Positions 23,855 to 33,375 of a stretch of 64,000 nt of DNA are shown piece by piece. Source of the stretch: JANQPC01 sp039208375. GTDB lineage: Bacteria > Pseudomonadota > Alphaproteobacteria > Rhodobacterales > Rhodobacteraceae. The DNA is taken from positions 66,993 through 130,992 of the forward strand of contig JBCCRC010000001.1 of assembly GCA_039208375.1 (NCBI GenBank). The letters run 5' to 3'. Below the pieces are notes generated by a model. That model was given only the letters and a program-made list of their open reading frames with translations. It did no database searches and was not told the DNA's origin. The translations under genes were made by a program, and so were the position numbers. Positions within the stretch are counted from its first letter, which is position 1. Every line of letters starts with the position of its first letter.

Positions 23855-26254
23855 ATGAAATTCACCCTCTCGTGGCTGAAAGACCATCTCGAAACCGAGG
23901 CCGATCTGGCCGATATCGGCGAAACGCTCACCGATCTGGGGCTGGAGGTGGAAGGTATCTTCAACCCCGCCGATCGGCTTGGCGCCTTCACCATCGGCAA
24001 GGTGATTTCTGCCGAAAAGCACCCCGATGCGGATCGCCTGAGCGTCTGCCAGGTGGCCACCGACCAGGGCGAGAAGCAGATCGTCTGCGGCGCGCCCAAT
24101 GCGCGGGCGGGCATCACCGTCGTCGTCGCCCATCCCGGCACGTATATCCCGGGCATCGATACCACGATTCAGGTGGGCAAGATCCGCGGCGTGGAAAGCC
24201 ACGGCATGATGTGTTCGGAACGCGAGATGGAGCTTTCCGATGAACATGATGGGATCATCGAACTGCCCTCGGGCGAGGTTGGTGCGCGCTTCGTGGATTG
24301 GCTCGCTGCGAACGATCCCGCCAAGGCCGATCCGGTGATCGAAATCGCGATTACGCCCAACCGGCAGGATGCGCTGGGCGTGCACGGCATCGCGCGCGAT
24401 CTTGCGGCGCGGGGGCTTGGGCGGCTGAAGCCGCTTGGCATCACGCCAGTGCCCGGCGTCTTCGACAGCCCCATCACCGTCACCATCGAAGAGTCCCTTA
24501 AGGCCGGCGGCTGCCCCCACTTCACCGGCCGGGTGATCCGCGGCGTGAAGAACGGCCCCTCACCGCAATGGTTGCAGGACCGGCTGAAGGCCATCGGGCT
24601 GCGCCCAATCTCAGCCCTCGTCGATATCACGAACTTCTTCACCTACGATCAGAACCGCCCGCTGCACGTGTTCGACGCCGATATTGTGCAGGGCAATCTG
24701 AGCGTGCACCCAGCCAAGGGTGACGAGACGATCCTCGCGCTTGATGAGAAGGAGTATGCGCTTGAGCCGGGGATGATGGTGATCTCGGATGACGCGGCGC
24801 CCGAAAGCATTGCGGGCATCATGGGCGGGGCGCACTCGGGCTGCACGGAGGATACGGTCAACGTGTTCCTCGAAAGCGCATATTGGGATCCAGTGAGGAT
24901 TGCGCGCACTGGACGCGCGCTGAAGATCAATTCTGATGCGCGCTACCGGTTCGAGCGGGGCGTGGACCCAGCGCATACGCTGCCGGGGCTGGAAGCCGCC
25001 ACCCGGATGATCCTTGATCTCTGCGGCGGTGAGCCTTCGGAGGTGGTGCAGGATGGCGCGCCCGTGGATTTGGCTCGCGCCTACCGGCTCGATACCGATC
25101 ATGTGCAATCGCTCGTCGGAATGACCATCCCCGCCGATGAACAGCGTCGCACGCTTGAGAGCTTGGGCTTCACACTGTCGGGCGACATGGCAAGCCCGCC
25201 CACCTGGCGTCATGACATTCTCGGCGAGGCGGATCTCGTTGAAGAAGTCGCGCGCATCGCTTCACTCACGAAGCTCCGGGCAAAGCCGATGCCGCGTATG
25301 TCTAGCGGTGTGTCGCGCCCTGTGCTGACGCCCCTCCAGCGCCGCGAACAGATCGCACGGCGCACTGCCGCGGGCCTGGGTTACAACGAATGCGTGACCT
25401 ATAGCTTCATCGATGCCCGCGCCGCAGCGCTCTTTTCGGGTGGAACGGATGAGACGCGGCTGGAAAACCCGATCTCATCGGAGATGAGCCATATGCGGCC
25501 CGCCGTTCTGCCCGGCCTTCTGCAGGCTGCGGCGAAGAACCAGGCCCGCGGCTTCATGGATCTCGCGCTCTTCGAAGTTGGGCCCGCCTTCCATGGTGGT
25601 GAGCCCGAAGAGCAGCACATGCAGCTTTGCGGCCTACTCGTTGGGCGGACGGCGCCCAAGGATGTGCACGGCGCATCTCGGCCCGTGGATCTCTACGATG
25701 CCAAGGCCGATGCCGAGGCGATCCTCGCCGCCATCGGCGCGCCCTCAAAGGCGCAGATCCTGCGCGGCGCGCCCGATTGGTGGCATCCGGGCCGCCACGG
25801 TAGGATCTGCCTCGGGCCCAAGAAGGTGCTTGCCGTCTTCGGCGAGGTGCATCCCAGGGTGCTGGCGGCGATGGATGTGAAAGGCCCCGCCGTGGGCTTC
25901 ACGATCTGGCCCGAAGAAATCCCCGCCGCCCGCAACACCAGCGCCACGCGCCCCGCCTTGCATCTCAACGATCTGCAGGCGGTGGAACGCGATTATGCCT
26001 TCGTCGTCGATGCCGATGTGGAGGCGATCAACGTGGCCAATGCCGCCGCCGGGGCCGACAAGTCGCTGATCGAAACCGTGCGTGTGTTTGATGAATTCGT
26101 GGGTGGCGCGCTGGGCGAGGGCAAGAAATCCCTCGCGATCGCAGTGCGGCTGCAGCCCACCGAGAAAACCCTCAGCGAAGGGGATATCGAGGCGGTATCG
26201 GCCAAAATCGTGGAAAAGGTCAGAAAATCCACCGGCGGTGTGCTTCGCGGCTAG
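23855..26254 (+). CDS. pheT: Phenylalanyl-tRNA synthetase beta subunit
   Basis: A 799-residue beta chain of the usual length. The domain order is visible: B1, an EMAP-type tRNA-binding fold (about 40-150, with KVISAEKHPDADRLSVCQV), B3/B4 editing region (about 210-390), B5 (about 400-470), a catalytic-like core, and a C-terminal ferredoxin-like anticodon-binding domain (about 705-799). It forms the alpha2beta2 enzyme with PheS. ATG 23855 has GGAGG upstream. Confidence 0.97.
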   Translation: MKFTLSWLKDHLETEADLADIGETLTDLGLEVEGIFNPADRLGAFTIGKVISAEKHPDADRLSVCQVATDQGEKQIVCGAPNARAGITVVVAHPGTYIPGIDTTIQVGKIRGVESHGMMCSEREMELSDEHDGIIELPSGEVGARFVDWLAANDPAKADPVIEIAITPNRQDALGVHGIARDLAARGLGRLKPLGITPVPGVFDSPITVTIEESLKAGGCPHFTGRVIRGVKNGPSPQWLQDRLKAIGLRPISALVDITNFFTYDQNRPLHVFDADIVQGNLSVHPAKGDETILALDEKEYALEPGMMVISDDAAPESIAGIMGGAHSGCTEDTVNVFLESAYWDPVRIARTGRALKINSDARYRFERGVDPAHTLPGLEAATRMILDLCGGEPSEVVQDGAPVDLARAYRLDTDHVQSLVGMTIPADEQRRTLESLGFTLSGDMASPPTWRHDILGEADLVEEVARIASLTKLRAKPMPRMSSGVSRPVLTPLQRREQIARRTAAGLGYNECVTYSFIDARAAALFSGGTDETRLENPISSEMSHMRPAVLPGLLQAAAKNQARGFMDLALFEVGPAFHGGEPEEQHMQLCGLLVGRTAPKDVHGASRPVDLYDAKADAEAILAAIGAPSKAQILRGAPDWWHPGRHGRICLGPKKVLAVFGEVHPRVLAAMDVKGPAVGFTIWPEEIPAARNTSATRPALHLNDLQAVERDYAFVVDADVEAINVANAAAGADKSLIETVRVFDEFVGGALGEGKKSLAIAVRLQPTEKTLSEGDIEAVSAKIVEKVRKSTGGVLRG

Positions 26255-26365
26255 TGCCTTGATCCGAATCGGGCAAGGCGATAGGCGAGCCACCTTGCAA
26301 TCTCGGAGCGGGCAGATGCGCCTGATGAAATATCCATGGTTGCGGCAGCCTAAGCCGCACTGATT

Positions 26366-26388
26366 GCCCGCGGCGTCGGTCCGCGGGC
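26366..26388. terminator. Hairpin downstream of pheT
   Basis: GCCCGCGG and CCGCGGGC form a perfect 8-bp stem with a 7-base loop in the gap after pheT. Only a weak T-rich tail (GGTTCCTT) follows, so termination efficiency is doubtful. The rest of 26255-26414 shows nothing else recognisable. Confidence 0.45.
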
Positions 26389-26414
26389 GGTTCCTTACCC
26401 CGTGGATTGATCCG

Positions 26415-26513
26415 ATGACGCCCGAAGACATTTCCCTTTTCCGGCAGGTGCTGCCGGAGACGATGCCATTCTACCACTACCCCGATCGCCACAGCGCGTG
26501 GCTCCTCGCGCGG
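26415..26513 (+). other. Likely 5-prime part of the following gene, in another frame (apparent frameshift)
   Basis: From ATG 26415 the frame reads MTPEDISLFRQVLPETMPF and then YHYPDRHSAWLLAR, which looks like genuine protein. It runs into nonsense after the CGG at 26511-26513. The downstream coding frame resumes at GCG 26513-26515 with AMPGDCPVRTL. One missing base near 26513, within a G/C run, would join the two into a 326-residue protein. Confidence 0.6.
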
Positions 26514-27394
26514 CGATGCCGGGCGATTGCCCCGTGCGCACCTTGCGGCAAAGCCGGGTGGCGCGCTTTCTCGATCGCCGGCTGCTGCGGCCTGCCGTGG
26601 CGGGATGCGGCGGCACCCTGCGCCAGCGCGATGTTATCGCCCTCGCCCATGCGGGCCGCGCGGTGCAGATGGCGGGGCTTTCCGCCGGCGCGATGGCCGC
26701 GCTTGAAACCGCCTTTTCCGGCGTCTGGCGTGACCATGAGCTGAGCTTCACCAGTTGGGGCACCGGGCCGAACTGGGCCTGGCATCAGATTAGCCGCCCG
26801 GGCGGGAACCTCGTGATGCAGCTTGGCTTCCCGTCCGAACACGCGGCGATTCTGGGCCGCCACTTCCGCGCGCCCGTGCGCAAGACCTTCGAGGTGCCAA
26901 GCCACCCGATCCGGGAACAGGGGCGCCCGACCCTGGCCTGGGTGCGGCTTGATATCGATCTCGCCTCAGGTGTGGCCCTGATCGAAGAGGTGCAAAGCGA
27001 CTGGCTGCGCGAAGTGCGCTGGCAGGCGGAGCACCTGCGCGAACGGGATCCGCAATCGCGGCAGCTCAAAACGCTGGAAGGCTACGAAGCCGGGCTTCGC
27101 GCGGCCTACGCCAAGGGCTGGGCCGAGGTGGCGCTGCTTGCAGCGCTTTGCCTGCTCGTCAATGAGTTCGCCGTGCGCGATATCTGGATGCACCAGCCCG
27201 GCCCCGGCGCGGTTCTGAAGCATATCCATAGCACCCATCCGCCCCGATCGCTCTACAGCGATCTGCCGAAATCCTTCGGCTTCCGGCCCAAGCGCGATGC
27301 GCCCGCCTTCCTCCAGCGCCCCCGCCGCAAGGCGCTCAAGGCGTTGCGCGGGCGGGGCGGGCCGCTGTTCTGGCGCCTCGATCTGCGGAGCTAA
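26498..27394 (+). CDS. Hypothetical protein, main body of an apparently frameshifted gene
   Basis: From GTG 26498, 298 residues can be read, but the real N-terminus is probably the out-of-frame segment starting at 26415. The body is soluble, with the conserved-looking segments LSFTSWGTGPNWAWHQ, VRLDIDLASGVALIEEVQSDWLRE and, near the C-terminus, SLYSDLPKSFGFRPKRDAP and a basic tail. I do not recognise the family. A one-base deletion or a sequencing error explains the break; programmed shifting is less likely as no slippery heptamer is visible. Confidence 0.6.
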   Translation: MAPRAAMPGDCPVRTLRQSRVARFLDRRLLRPAVAGCGGTLRQRDVIALAHAGRAVQMAGLSAGAMAALETAFSGVWRDHELSFTSWGTGPNWAWHQISRPGGNLVMQLGFPSEHAAILGRHFRAPVRKTFEVPSHPIREQGRPTLAWVRLDIDLASGVALIEEVQSDWLREVRWQAEHLRERDPQSRQLKTLEGYEAGLRAAYAKGWAEVALLAALCLLVNEFAVRDIWMHQPGPGAVLKHIHSTHPPRSLYSDLPKSFGFRPKRDAPAFLQRPRRKALKALRGRGGPLFWRLDLRS

Positions 27395-27454
27395 GCCTGT
27401 ATCTTCAGCGGGCCTGTGCTAGGTCGCGGAAGACCGCAGGATATGGAGCGCGAT

Positions 27455-27904
27455 ATGACCCTTTCAGTTTACCTCTCCGGTGAAATCCACACCGATTGGC
27501 GCGAACAGATCATCGAAGGGGCCGCGGGGCTCGATGTGGCGTTTGCCAGCCCGGTGACGGATCACGCGGCCTCCGATGATTGCGGTGTGGCGATCCTGGG
27601 GGCGGAACAGAACAAGTATTGGCACGATCACAAGGGCGCCATGGTCAACGCGATCCGCACGCGCAAGGGGCTGGAAGAGGCCGATATCGTGGTTGTCCGC
27701 TTTGGCGACAAGTATAAGCAATGGAACGCGGCCTTCGATGCGGGCTATGCCGCGGCGCTGGGCAAATCGATCATCGTGCTGAACCCGCCGGAGCATCAGC
27801 ATGCGCTCAAGGAGGTGCATGCCGCCGCCCTCGCCGTGGCCGAAGAGCCGCGGCAGGTGGTGGAAATCCTGCGCTATGTGCTGACGGGCGCGCTGCCCGG
27901 CTGA
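27455..27904 (+). CDS. YtoQ family protein
   Basis: A 149-residue protein matching the YtoQ family: SVYLSGEIHTDWREQI at the start, SPVTDHAASDDCG and YWHDHKGAMVNAIRTRKG in the middle, and FGDKYKQWNAAFDAGYAAALGK, a nucleoside-deoxyribosyltransferase-like fold. Function is unproven. ATG 27455 is preceded by GGAG at good spacing. An ATG at 27443 sits too close to its own AGG. Confidence 0.87.
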   Translation: MTLSVYLSGEIHTDWREQIIEGAAGLDVAFASPVTDHAASDDCGVAILGAEQNKYWHDHKGAMVNAIRTRKGLEEADIVVVRFGDKYKQWNAAFDAGYAAALGKSIIVLNPPEHQHALKEVHAAALAVAEEPRQVVEILRYVLTGALPG

Positions 27905-27954
27905 CGCGGCGTTCCCCCGTGACATCGGGGGGCACGCCGGGGCAGGCTTTCGCC

Positions 27955-29979
27955 ATGACCGATTATCCCCACCTCCTCGCCCCGCTCGATCTGGGTTTCA
28001 CCACGCTGCCCAACCGCGTGCTCATGGGCTCGATGCATACCGGGCTGGAGGAGACGAAGGATTGGAACCGCGTCGCCACCTTCTATGCCGAACGCGCGGC
28101 GGGCGGCGTGGCGCTGATGGTCACCGGCGGCATGGCGCCCAATCGCGAGGGCGGCGTCTTCCCCGGCGCCGCAGGGCTCTTCTCCGCCGATGATATCGCC
28201 AACCACCAGGGGGTTACGGATCGCGTGCACGGCGCGGGCGGCAAGATCGCGATGCAGATCCTCCATGCCGGGCGCTATGCCTATGGGCCCGAATGCGTGG
28301 CGCCCTCGGCGATCAAATCCCCCATTTCCCCGTTTGCGCCCAAGGCGCTCGATGAGGCGGGCATCGAAAAGCAGATCGCCGATATCGCCACCGCCGCCGC
28401 ACGGGCGCGGGAGGCGGGCTATGATGGGGTGGAGGTGATGGGATCGGAGGGGTACTTCCTCAATCAGTTCCTCGTCACCCACACCAACACGCGCGAAGAT
28501 CGCTGGGGCGGATCGTTCGAGAACCGCATGCGCCTGCCAGTGGAGGTGGTGCGCCGGGTGCGCGCTGCCGTGGGCGATGATTTCATCGTGATCTACCGGC
28601 TCAGCATGATTGATCTCATCCCCAACGGCTCCACCTGGGATGAGGTGGTCACCCTGGCCCATGCCATCGAGGCCGCGGGCGCCACGATCCTCAACACCGG
28701 CATCGGCTGGCACGAGGCGCGCATTCCAACCATTGCGACGAGCGTGCCGCGCGGGGCTTTCACCTGGGTCACGAAAAAGCTCATTGGCACGGTCTCGATT
28801 CCTGTGATCACATCGAACCGGATCAACACGCCCGAAGTGGCCGAAGCCGTGCTGGCCGAAGGCTGCGCCGATATGGTTTCGATGGCGCGGCCCTTTCTGG
28901 CGGACAGCCGTTTCGTGGAGAAGGCAAGTGCGGGCAGGGGGGCCGAGATCGTTCCGTGCATCGCCTGCAACCAGGCCTGCCTCGATCACACGTTCTCCGG
29001 TAAAATCTCGAGCTGCCTCGTAAATCCGCGCGCCTGCCATGAGACAGAGCTTGTGATCACACCGGCTGACACACCAAAGCACGTGGCGGTGGTGGGCGCG
29101 GGGCCGGCGGGGCTTTCGGCCGCCCTCACATGCGCCCAACGTGGGCATGCTGTGACACTTTTTGACAAGGCAAGCGACATCGGTGGGCAGCTCAACATGG
29201 CACGGCGAATTCCGGGGAAGGAAGAGTTTCACGGGCTCGTTGACTACTATCGGCGGGCTGTTGCTGCCTCCGGCCTGACCGTGCGGCTCGGCCATGAGGT
29301 GCGCGCCCGCGAGCTTGCGGGCTTCGATGAGGTGGTTATTGCCACGGGGGTAACCCCACGCGATCCGGTGATCCCGGGGCAGGATGGCCCGAACGTGTTG
29401 AACTACATAGATGTTTTGGCGCGACGCGCTGCAGTTGGCCCCCGCGTAGCAGTCGTGGGTGCAGGCGGGATCGGCTTTGATGTCACCGAGTTCTTGATCA
29501 CCGAAGAGAGCCCTACCGAAGACCTTACCGCGTGGCTTGAAGAATGGGGGGTGGCCGACCCGGCGGAGCATCGCGGCGGCCTGAGCCCCGCGGGCCCGCA
29601 AACTACGGCGCCGTCGCGGCAGGTGACGCTCCTGCAACGCAAGGCTGAAAAGCTTGGGCGGCGCCTTGGAAAGACCACGGGCTGGATCCACCGCGCCGGG
29701 CTGCAAATGAAAAATGTCCGCATGCTGGGCGGCGTAAACTACGAGAAGATCGATGCCGATGGTTTGCATATCACCTTTGGTGAAGGCCGCGAACGGCCCG
29801 AAGTGATCGCTGCCGATACGATCGTGCTTTGCGCCGGGCAGGTGCCCGCGCGAGGGCTTGCGGACGATCTTGCCGCCGCTGGGCAAACTGTTCACGTAAT
29901 CGGGGGCGCGGATGTGGCGGCGGAACTCGACGCCAAACGCGCCATCGATCAAGGCACCCGGCTTGCCGCAAGCCTTTGA
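27955..29979 (+). CDS. fadH: 2,4-dienoyl-CoA reductase (NADPH), FadH-type
   Basis: A 674-residue protein, close to E. coli FadH in length. An old-yellow-enzyme TIM barrel with FMN site (about 1-330) is followed by a 4Fe-4S motif with Cys335, Cys338, Cys342 and a fourth cysteine near 354. An FAD-binding domain starting at VAVVGAGPAGLSAA (about 375) and an NADPH-binding domain (VAVVGAGGIGFDV) follow. It reduces 2,4-dienoyl-CoA esters during beta-oxidation of polyunsaturated fatty acids. ATG 27955 has only a weak ribosome site (CAGG). The 190 bp that follow hold no recognisable feature. Confidence 0.93.
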   Translation: MTDYPHLLAPLDLGFTTLPNRVLMGSMHTGLEETKDWNRVATFYAERAAGGVALMVTGGMAPNREGGVFPGAAGLFSADDIANHQGVTDRVHGAGGKIAMQILHAGRYAYGPECVAPSAIKSPISPFAPKALDEAGIEKQIADIATAAARAREAGYDGVEVMGSEGYFLNQFLVTHTNTREDRWGGSFENRMRLPVEVVRRVRAAVGDDFIVIYRLSMIDLIPNGSTWDEVVTLAHAIEAAGATILNTGIGWHEARIPTIATSVPRGAFTWVTKKLIGTVSIPVITSNRINTPEVAEAVLAEGCADMVSMARPFLADSRFVEKASAGRGAEIVPCIACNQACLDHTFSGKISSCLVNPRACHETELVITPADTPKHVAVVGAGPAGLSAALTCAQRGHAVTLFDKASDIGGQLNMARRIPGKEEFHGLVDYYRRAVAASGLTVRLGHEVRARELAGFDEVVIATGVTPRDPVIPGQDGPNVLNYIDVLARRAAVGPRVAVVGAGGIGFDVTEFLITEESPTEDLTAWLEEWGVADPAEHRGGLSPAGPQTTAPSRQVTLLQRKAEKLGRRLGKTTGWIHRAGLQMKNVRMLGGVNYEKIDADGLHITFGEGRERPEVIAADTIVLCAGQVPARGLADDLAAAGQTVHVIGGADVAAELDAKRAIDQGTRLAASL

Positions 29980-30170
29980 AATCTGGCCCTCGCGGCCCGG
30001 ATTCTGGCAAAACTGCACCGCATCTGTTGCCGAAAAGCTGCCAAATCGCGTTTCACAGCGAAAAACGATCCTCAACTTACCCCAAGATTGTCGGTCCCCA
30101 ACCCCATTGTCGCCCGATTTCGTTCTCATACCGGCCTGGCTGGAGGGTAACGGGTAAAGAAGGTTGATGA

Positions 30171-31076
30171 ATGGACCGTTTGACCGAGATGGAAGCCTTC
30201 GCAACGGTCGTGGACCAGGGGGGGTTCACGGATGCTGCCAAGAAGATGGGGATTTCGAAGTCCGCCGTTTCCAAACATGTGTCCTCGCTGGAGGCGCGTC
30301 TGGGGGCGCGCCTTCTTAATCGTACCACGCGCCGTGTGAGCCCCACCGAGATTGGGCTGGCGTACTATGACCGCGCGCGCCGCGTTCTGAACGATGCTGG
30401 CGAGGCGGATGCGCTTGTAACGTCGATGCAATCGGCGCCATCGGGCCTTTTGCGGATTTCGGTGGCCACGGATTTTGGGGTTAATCACCTCTCACCGGTA
30501 TTGGGAGACTTCCTTCAGGAGTTTCCTGAGATCACGGTGAACATGGTGCTGAACAATCGATATGTGGAACTCATTTCCGAGGGGTTCGACATGGCGATCC
30601 GGATTGGCGAGCTGGAAGACAGCACGCTTCGGGCGCGAAAACTGTGCGAGACCACCAAACGCATGATCGCGAGCCCTGCATATTTTGAGCAATATGGCCG
30701 GCCCGCGAAGATCGATGATCTAAATGAGCACAAGCTCTTGCACTACTCAAACCAGTCTTCCGGCAATGTGTGGAAGCTGACGGCGCCCTCGGGCGAGAAG
30801 CGTCAGGTCCGTACGACAGGCTGGCTGACGGTGAATGATGGCCAATCGCTGCTCAACGCCGCAATCTCGGGCCTTGGTATCGCCTATCTGCCGAGCTTCC
30901 TCTACGCCGAGGCGCTGGAAGCAGGGCAGGTGGAAGTGGCCATCCCGGATCTGCCGGTGGAAACGCAAGGTGTTTACGCCGTCTACCCCCCGGGCCGGTT
31001 CACCCAGCCAAAGGTGCGCGCGTTCATTGATTTCCTTGTGCACGCGTTCGCCGAAAAGGGGCCGGATGCCTGGTAA
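30171..31076 (+). CDS. LysR-family transcriptional regulator
   Basis: A 301-residue LysR protein of the CrgA-like subgroup. The N-terminal HTH (about 1-60) reads FTDAAKKMGISKSAVSKHVSSLE, followed by the substrate-binding domain. It lies downstream of fadH on the same strand but 190 bp away, so it is probably a separate unit. Its effector and targets are unknown. AGAAGG precedes the ATG. A strong terminator follows. Confidence 0.9.
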   Translation: MDRLTEMEAFATVVDQGGFTDAAKKMGISKSAVSKHVSSLEARLGARLLNRTTRRVSPTEIGLAYYDRARRVLNDAGEADALVTSMQSAPSGLLRISVATDFGVNHLSPVLGDFLQEFPEITVNMVLNNRYVELISEGFDMAIRIGELEDSTLRARKLCETTKRMIASPAYFEQYGRPAKIDDLNEHKLLHYSNQSSGNVWKLTAPSGEKRQVRTTGWLTVNDGQSLLNAAISGLGIAYLPSFLYAEALEAGQVEVAIPDLPVETQGVYAVYPPGRFTQPKVRAFIDFLVHAFAEKGPDAW

Positions 31077-31107
31077 GATCGGAATACGACGGTCGGGACA
31101 GTCGTTG

Positions 31108-31133
31108 AAAAGGGTGCCTGCGGGCGCCCTTTT
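31108..31133. terminator. Rho-independent terminator, likely bidirectional
   Basis: AAAAGGG-TGCC (31108-31118) pairs with GGCG-CCCTTTT (31123-31133), giving a GC core flanked by A and T runs on both sides. It lies between the forward LysR gene and the convergent OmpA-like gene and can serve both. Confidence 0.75.
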
Positions 31134-31149
31134 CGCATATTTGCCCGCA

Positions 31150-32076
31150 TCATTCCGTGATTGTCTTGATCACCTCCACGCGCCGGTTCGCCGCGCGCCC
31201 ATCCTCAGTCTGGTTCGATGCACGCGGCACGAGGTATCCAACACCCTCGGCCCGCAGCCGCCCCGGCGCGATCCCATGCGCCGCGATCAAACGTTGGCGT
31301 ACGGCTTCGGCGCGGCGTTGAGACAACGCAATGTTTTGATCAAGCGCGCCTTCTGCATCGGTATGGCCGACAAGCACAACCTCGGAGCCAGGATTCTCAT
31401 TGAGATAGGCAGCAAGCTCTGTCAGCGACGGGAAAGGGCCGGTGTCGAGCTCCGACGAGCCTGTCTGGAAAACCAGATCGCCCAGCAGTGCGCCACCCGT
31501 GACATCGAGCGCTTGTTCAATCGATTGGTTCGGTGTTGCTTCGGCCAGTGGCAGCGCAAAGCTTGGCCGGGCAGGTGCCCCACGTTCGGCGGCTGATTGG
31601 CCGATCCGCGTAATGTGCAAAAACCCGTCGGTTGCGCCCCGACTGGCCACAAGGGCAATTTGCTCAATCTGGGCTTCGGCCACGAGGTAATAGTAGTTGC
31701 CAAGATCCACGTGCATGTCGGGTTCCGGCAAGAGATCTAGGGCGAAGCGGAAGTCAAAACCGCCACAAGCGGCATCCGCACACTCGAACAAAACGCTGTA
31801 TCCGGCTTCAACAAGCTCTCCGCGGATCGGTTCGATCAGTTGCAGGGGCGTCAGGCTTGTGTCCGGCAGCACATAGGCTTCGCGCCGAACGATGCCTTCG
31901 GCGAGGATCTCTTCCACCCTGCCTGTTTGCCAAGGCGCAACGGGCAGGCGATACGCTGTGCCGTCCACCTCGTCCGCCGCAGTCAAACGCGCGGCGTCGG
32001 GCAATTCAACTGGGGTTGCGACGACCGTGGCCGGAGTGATCAGGGCAAAAACGGCGAGGGCATGCGCCGGCCTCAT
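31150..32076 (-). CDS. OmpA-family protein
   Basis: A 308-residue exported protein: signal peptide (about 1-20), an uncharacterised N-terminal domain with a CADAAC cysteine pair, and a C-terminal OmpA peptidoglycan-binding domain (about 195-305) with VVLVGHTDAEGALDQNIALSQRRAEAV-type sequence ending ANRRVEV. It probably tethers the outer membrane or periplasm to peptidoglycan. Its ATG overlaps the stop of the upstream AhpD-like gene. Confidence 0.88.
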   Translation of the reverse strand: MRPAHALAVFALITPATVVATPVELPDAARLTAADEVDGTAYRLPVAPWQTGRVEEILAEGIVRREAYVLPDTSLTPLQLIEPIRGELVEAGYSVLFECADAACGGFDFRFALDLLPEPDMHVDLGNYYYLVAEAQIEQIALVASRGATDGFLHITRIGQSAAERGAPARPSFALPLAEATPNQSIEQALDVTGGALLGDLVFQTGSSELDTGPFPSLTELAAYLNENPGSEVVLVGHTDAEGALDQNIALSQRRAEAVRQRLIAAHGIAPGRLRAEGVGYLVPRASNQTEDGRAANRRVEVIKTITE

Positions 32077-32648
32077 CGCGCCTCGGCGTGGTATTCGGGA
32101 TTGGGGCGCATGCCGGTGGCCGAGGCGACGCGGTTCGACATTGCGAAAAACCCGGCAACCGAGGCGATATCCCAGATGTCTCGATCCGAAAACCCGGCAT
32201 CGCGAAGCGCTTGCCGATCGGGCTCTTCCACTGCGTGGCTGGCGCTGGCCAGTTTCTCTGTAAACAGCAGCATTGCGCGTTGGCGATCGCTCAATGCCGC
32301 CACCCGCCAGTTCATAACCATCGCTTCGCCTAGCGCGGGATCGCCCGAAAGCGCCCGCACAGCCGCGCCATGGGCCACCTGGCAGTAGTGGCAGCGGTTG
32401 ATGGAAGAGGTGACAACGGCGATCATCTCACGTTCAAGCTTCGAAAGCCCGCTCTCACCTAGCATTAGATCGTTATAGAGCGCGGTAAACGCATCAAGCT
32501 TCGCGACATCAAAGGCATAGGCGCGCAACACATTGGGAACGAGGCCCAGCTTCTCTGCACAAATATCAAAGTAGCGCTGCGTTTCTTCGGGCAGCGGATC
32601 GGCCATCGGCAGGTTGAGGGCGGTGGGTTGCTTATCCTCTGCGCGCAC
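32073..32648 (-). CDS. Peroxidase-related / carboxymuconolactone decarboxylase-like (AhpD-like) protein
   Basis: About 191 residues, with the AhpD-type redox motif CHYCQVAHG (CxxC plus His). The overall pattern is that of 'peroxidase-related enzymes', which use the two cysteines in thiol-based peroxide reduction. The best start is GTG 32648, four bases after the GNAT stop, with AAAGGG upstream; longer starts would overlap that gene. It is coupled to the OmpA-like gene by ATGA. Confidence 0.85.
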   Translation of the reverse strand: MRAEDKQPTALNLPMADPLPEETQRYFDICAEKLGLVPNVLRAYAFDVAKLDAFTALYNDLMLGESGLSKLEREMIAVVTSSINRCHYCQVAHGAAVRALSGDPALGEAMVMNWRVAALSDRQRAMLLFTEKLASASHAVEEPDRQALRDAGFSDRDIWDIASVAGFFAMSNRVASATGMRPNPEYHAEAR

Positions 32649-32652
32649 GGGG

Positions 32653-33375
32653 CTACCCTTTCTTGATGCGGTAGTGATACCGTCCGGCGATCTCCATTCC
32701 AAGCGATTGGTAGAGGTGTCTCGCGGCCGTATTGCCGTGCGTTACGGCCAGGGCCACGTGCTGCGCGCCCTGTTCCTCGGCCCAAACCGCCAGCGCCTGC
32801 ATCATGTAGCGCCCAGCACCTTTGCGCCGAAGTGCAGTGCGTGTTTCCAAGGCGTGGACCATGGCGATATCCCCGAACATTGCGGCGAAGCCAACGCCCG
32901 CCGGGCGGTCCGCCACGCGGCCCAGCGCCATCACCTTGGGCTCGGACGCCCGCGTCATCACGGCAAGCCGCGCGGGCCCGATGCCGCCCTCCGCCCAGAT
33001 CTCTTCCATGATCGCAAGGGGCGCCTCCATCAGGAAGGCGGAAACGGGCGGGGGCAGGTGCGCCAGCCGGCCCACCGGCGCGGCGTAAAGTAAAACCGGA
33101 TCGATCCGATCATACCCCCGAAGCGCCAGCGCTGTGTTTACCCTGCCATCGCCCTGCCGGATCCAGAAGAGCGGCCTTTGCCCCAACGCGCGCATCGCGT
33201 CTTCCGCTGCCGCAATATCGCCCGCGCCGAAGGTGTCTTCTGCCGAGGCAGCAGACACCCGCTTTCCCCCGCCTTGCCCGTCCCGAATCGCCCATGGCCC
33301 GAGCCGGGTAATGGAAGCCGCTGGCCAGGTGGCCTCTATCGCAGCGTAAAGCCGCGCGGGCGACAGACCGGTCAT
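32653..33375 (-). CDS. GNAT-family N-acetyltransferase
   Basis: A 240-residue protein with a C-terminal GNAT fold: the acetyl-CoA loop region RTALRRKGAGRYMMQALAVW (about 182-201) and the terminal HGNTAARHLYQSLGM. The N-terminal half is less conserved. The acceptor is unknown. Its ATG overlaps the cinA-like stop by four bases, placing it in the same operon. Confidence 0.85.
   Translation of the reverse strand: MTGLSPARLYAAIEATWPAASITRLGPWAIRDGQGGGKRVSAASAEDTFGAGDIAAAEDAMRALGQRPLFWIRQGDGRVNTALALRGYDRIDPVLLYAAPVGRLAHLPPPVSAFLMEAPLAIMEEIWAEGGIGPARLAVMTRASEPKVMALGRVADRPAGVGFAAMFGDIAMVHALETRTALRRKGAGRYMMQALAVWAEEQGAQHVALAVTHGNTAARHLYQSLGMEIAGRYHYRIKKG

Noticed and set aside
22828..24165. A 445-codon reverse frame spanning the end of pheS, the membrane protein and the start of pheT
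   Set aside because: It runs antisense through two certain genes and its composition is that of a shadow frame.
27874..30204. A 776-codon open frame on the minus strand opposite fadH
   Set aside because: It mirrors fadH codon by codon, has low-complexity His/Arg-rich content and no family resemblance. Long antisense frames are common in high-GC DNA.
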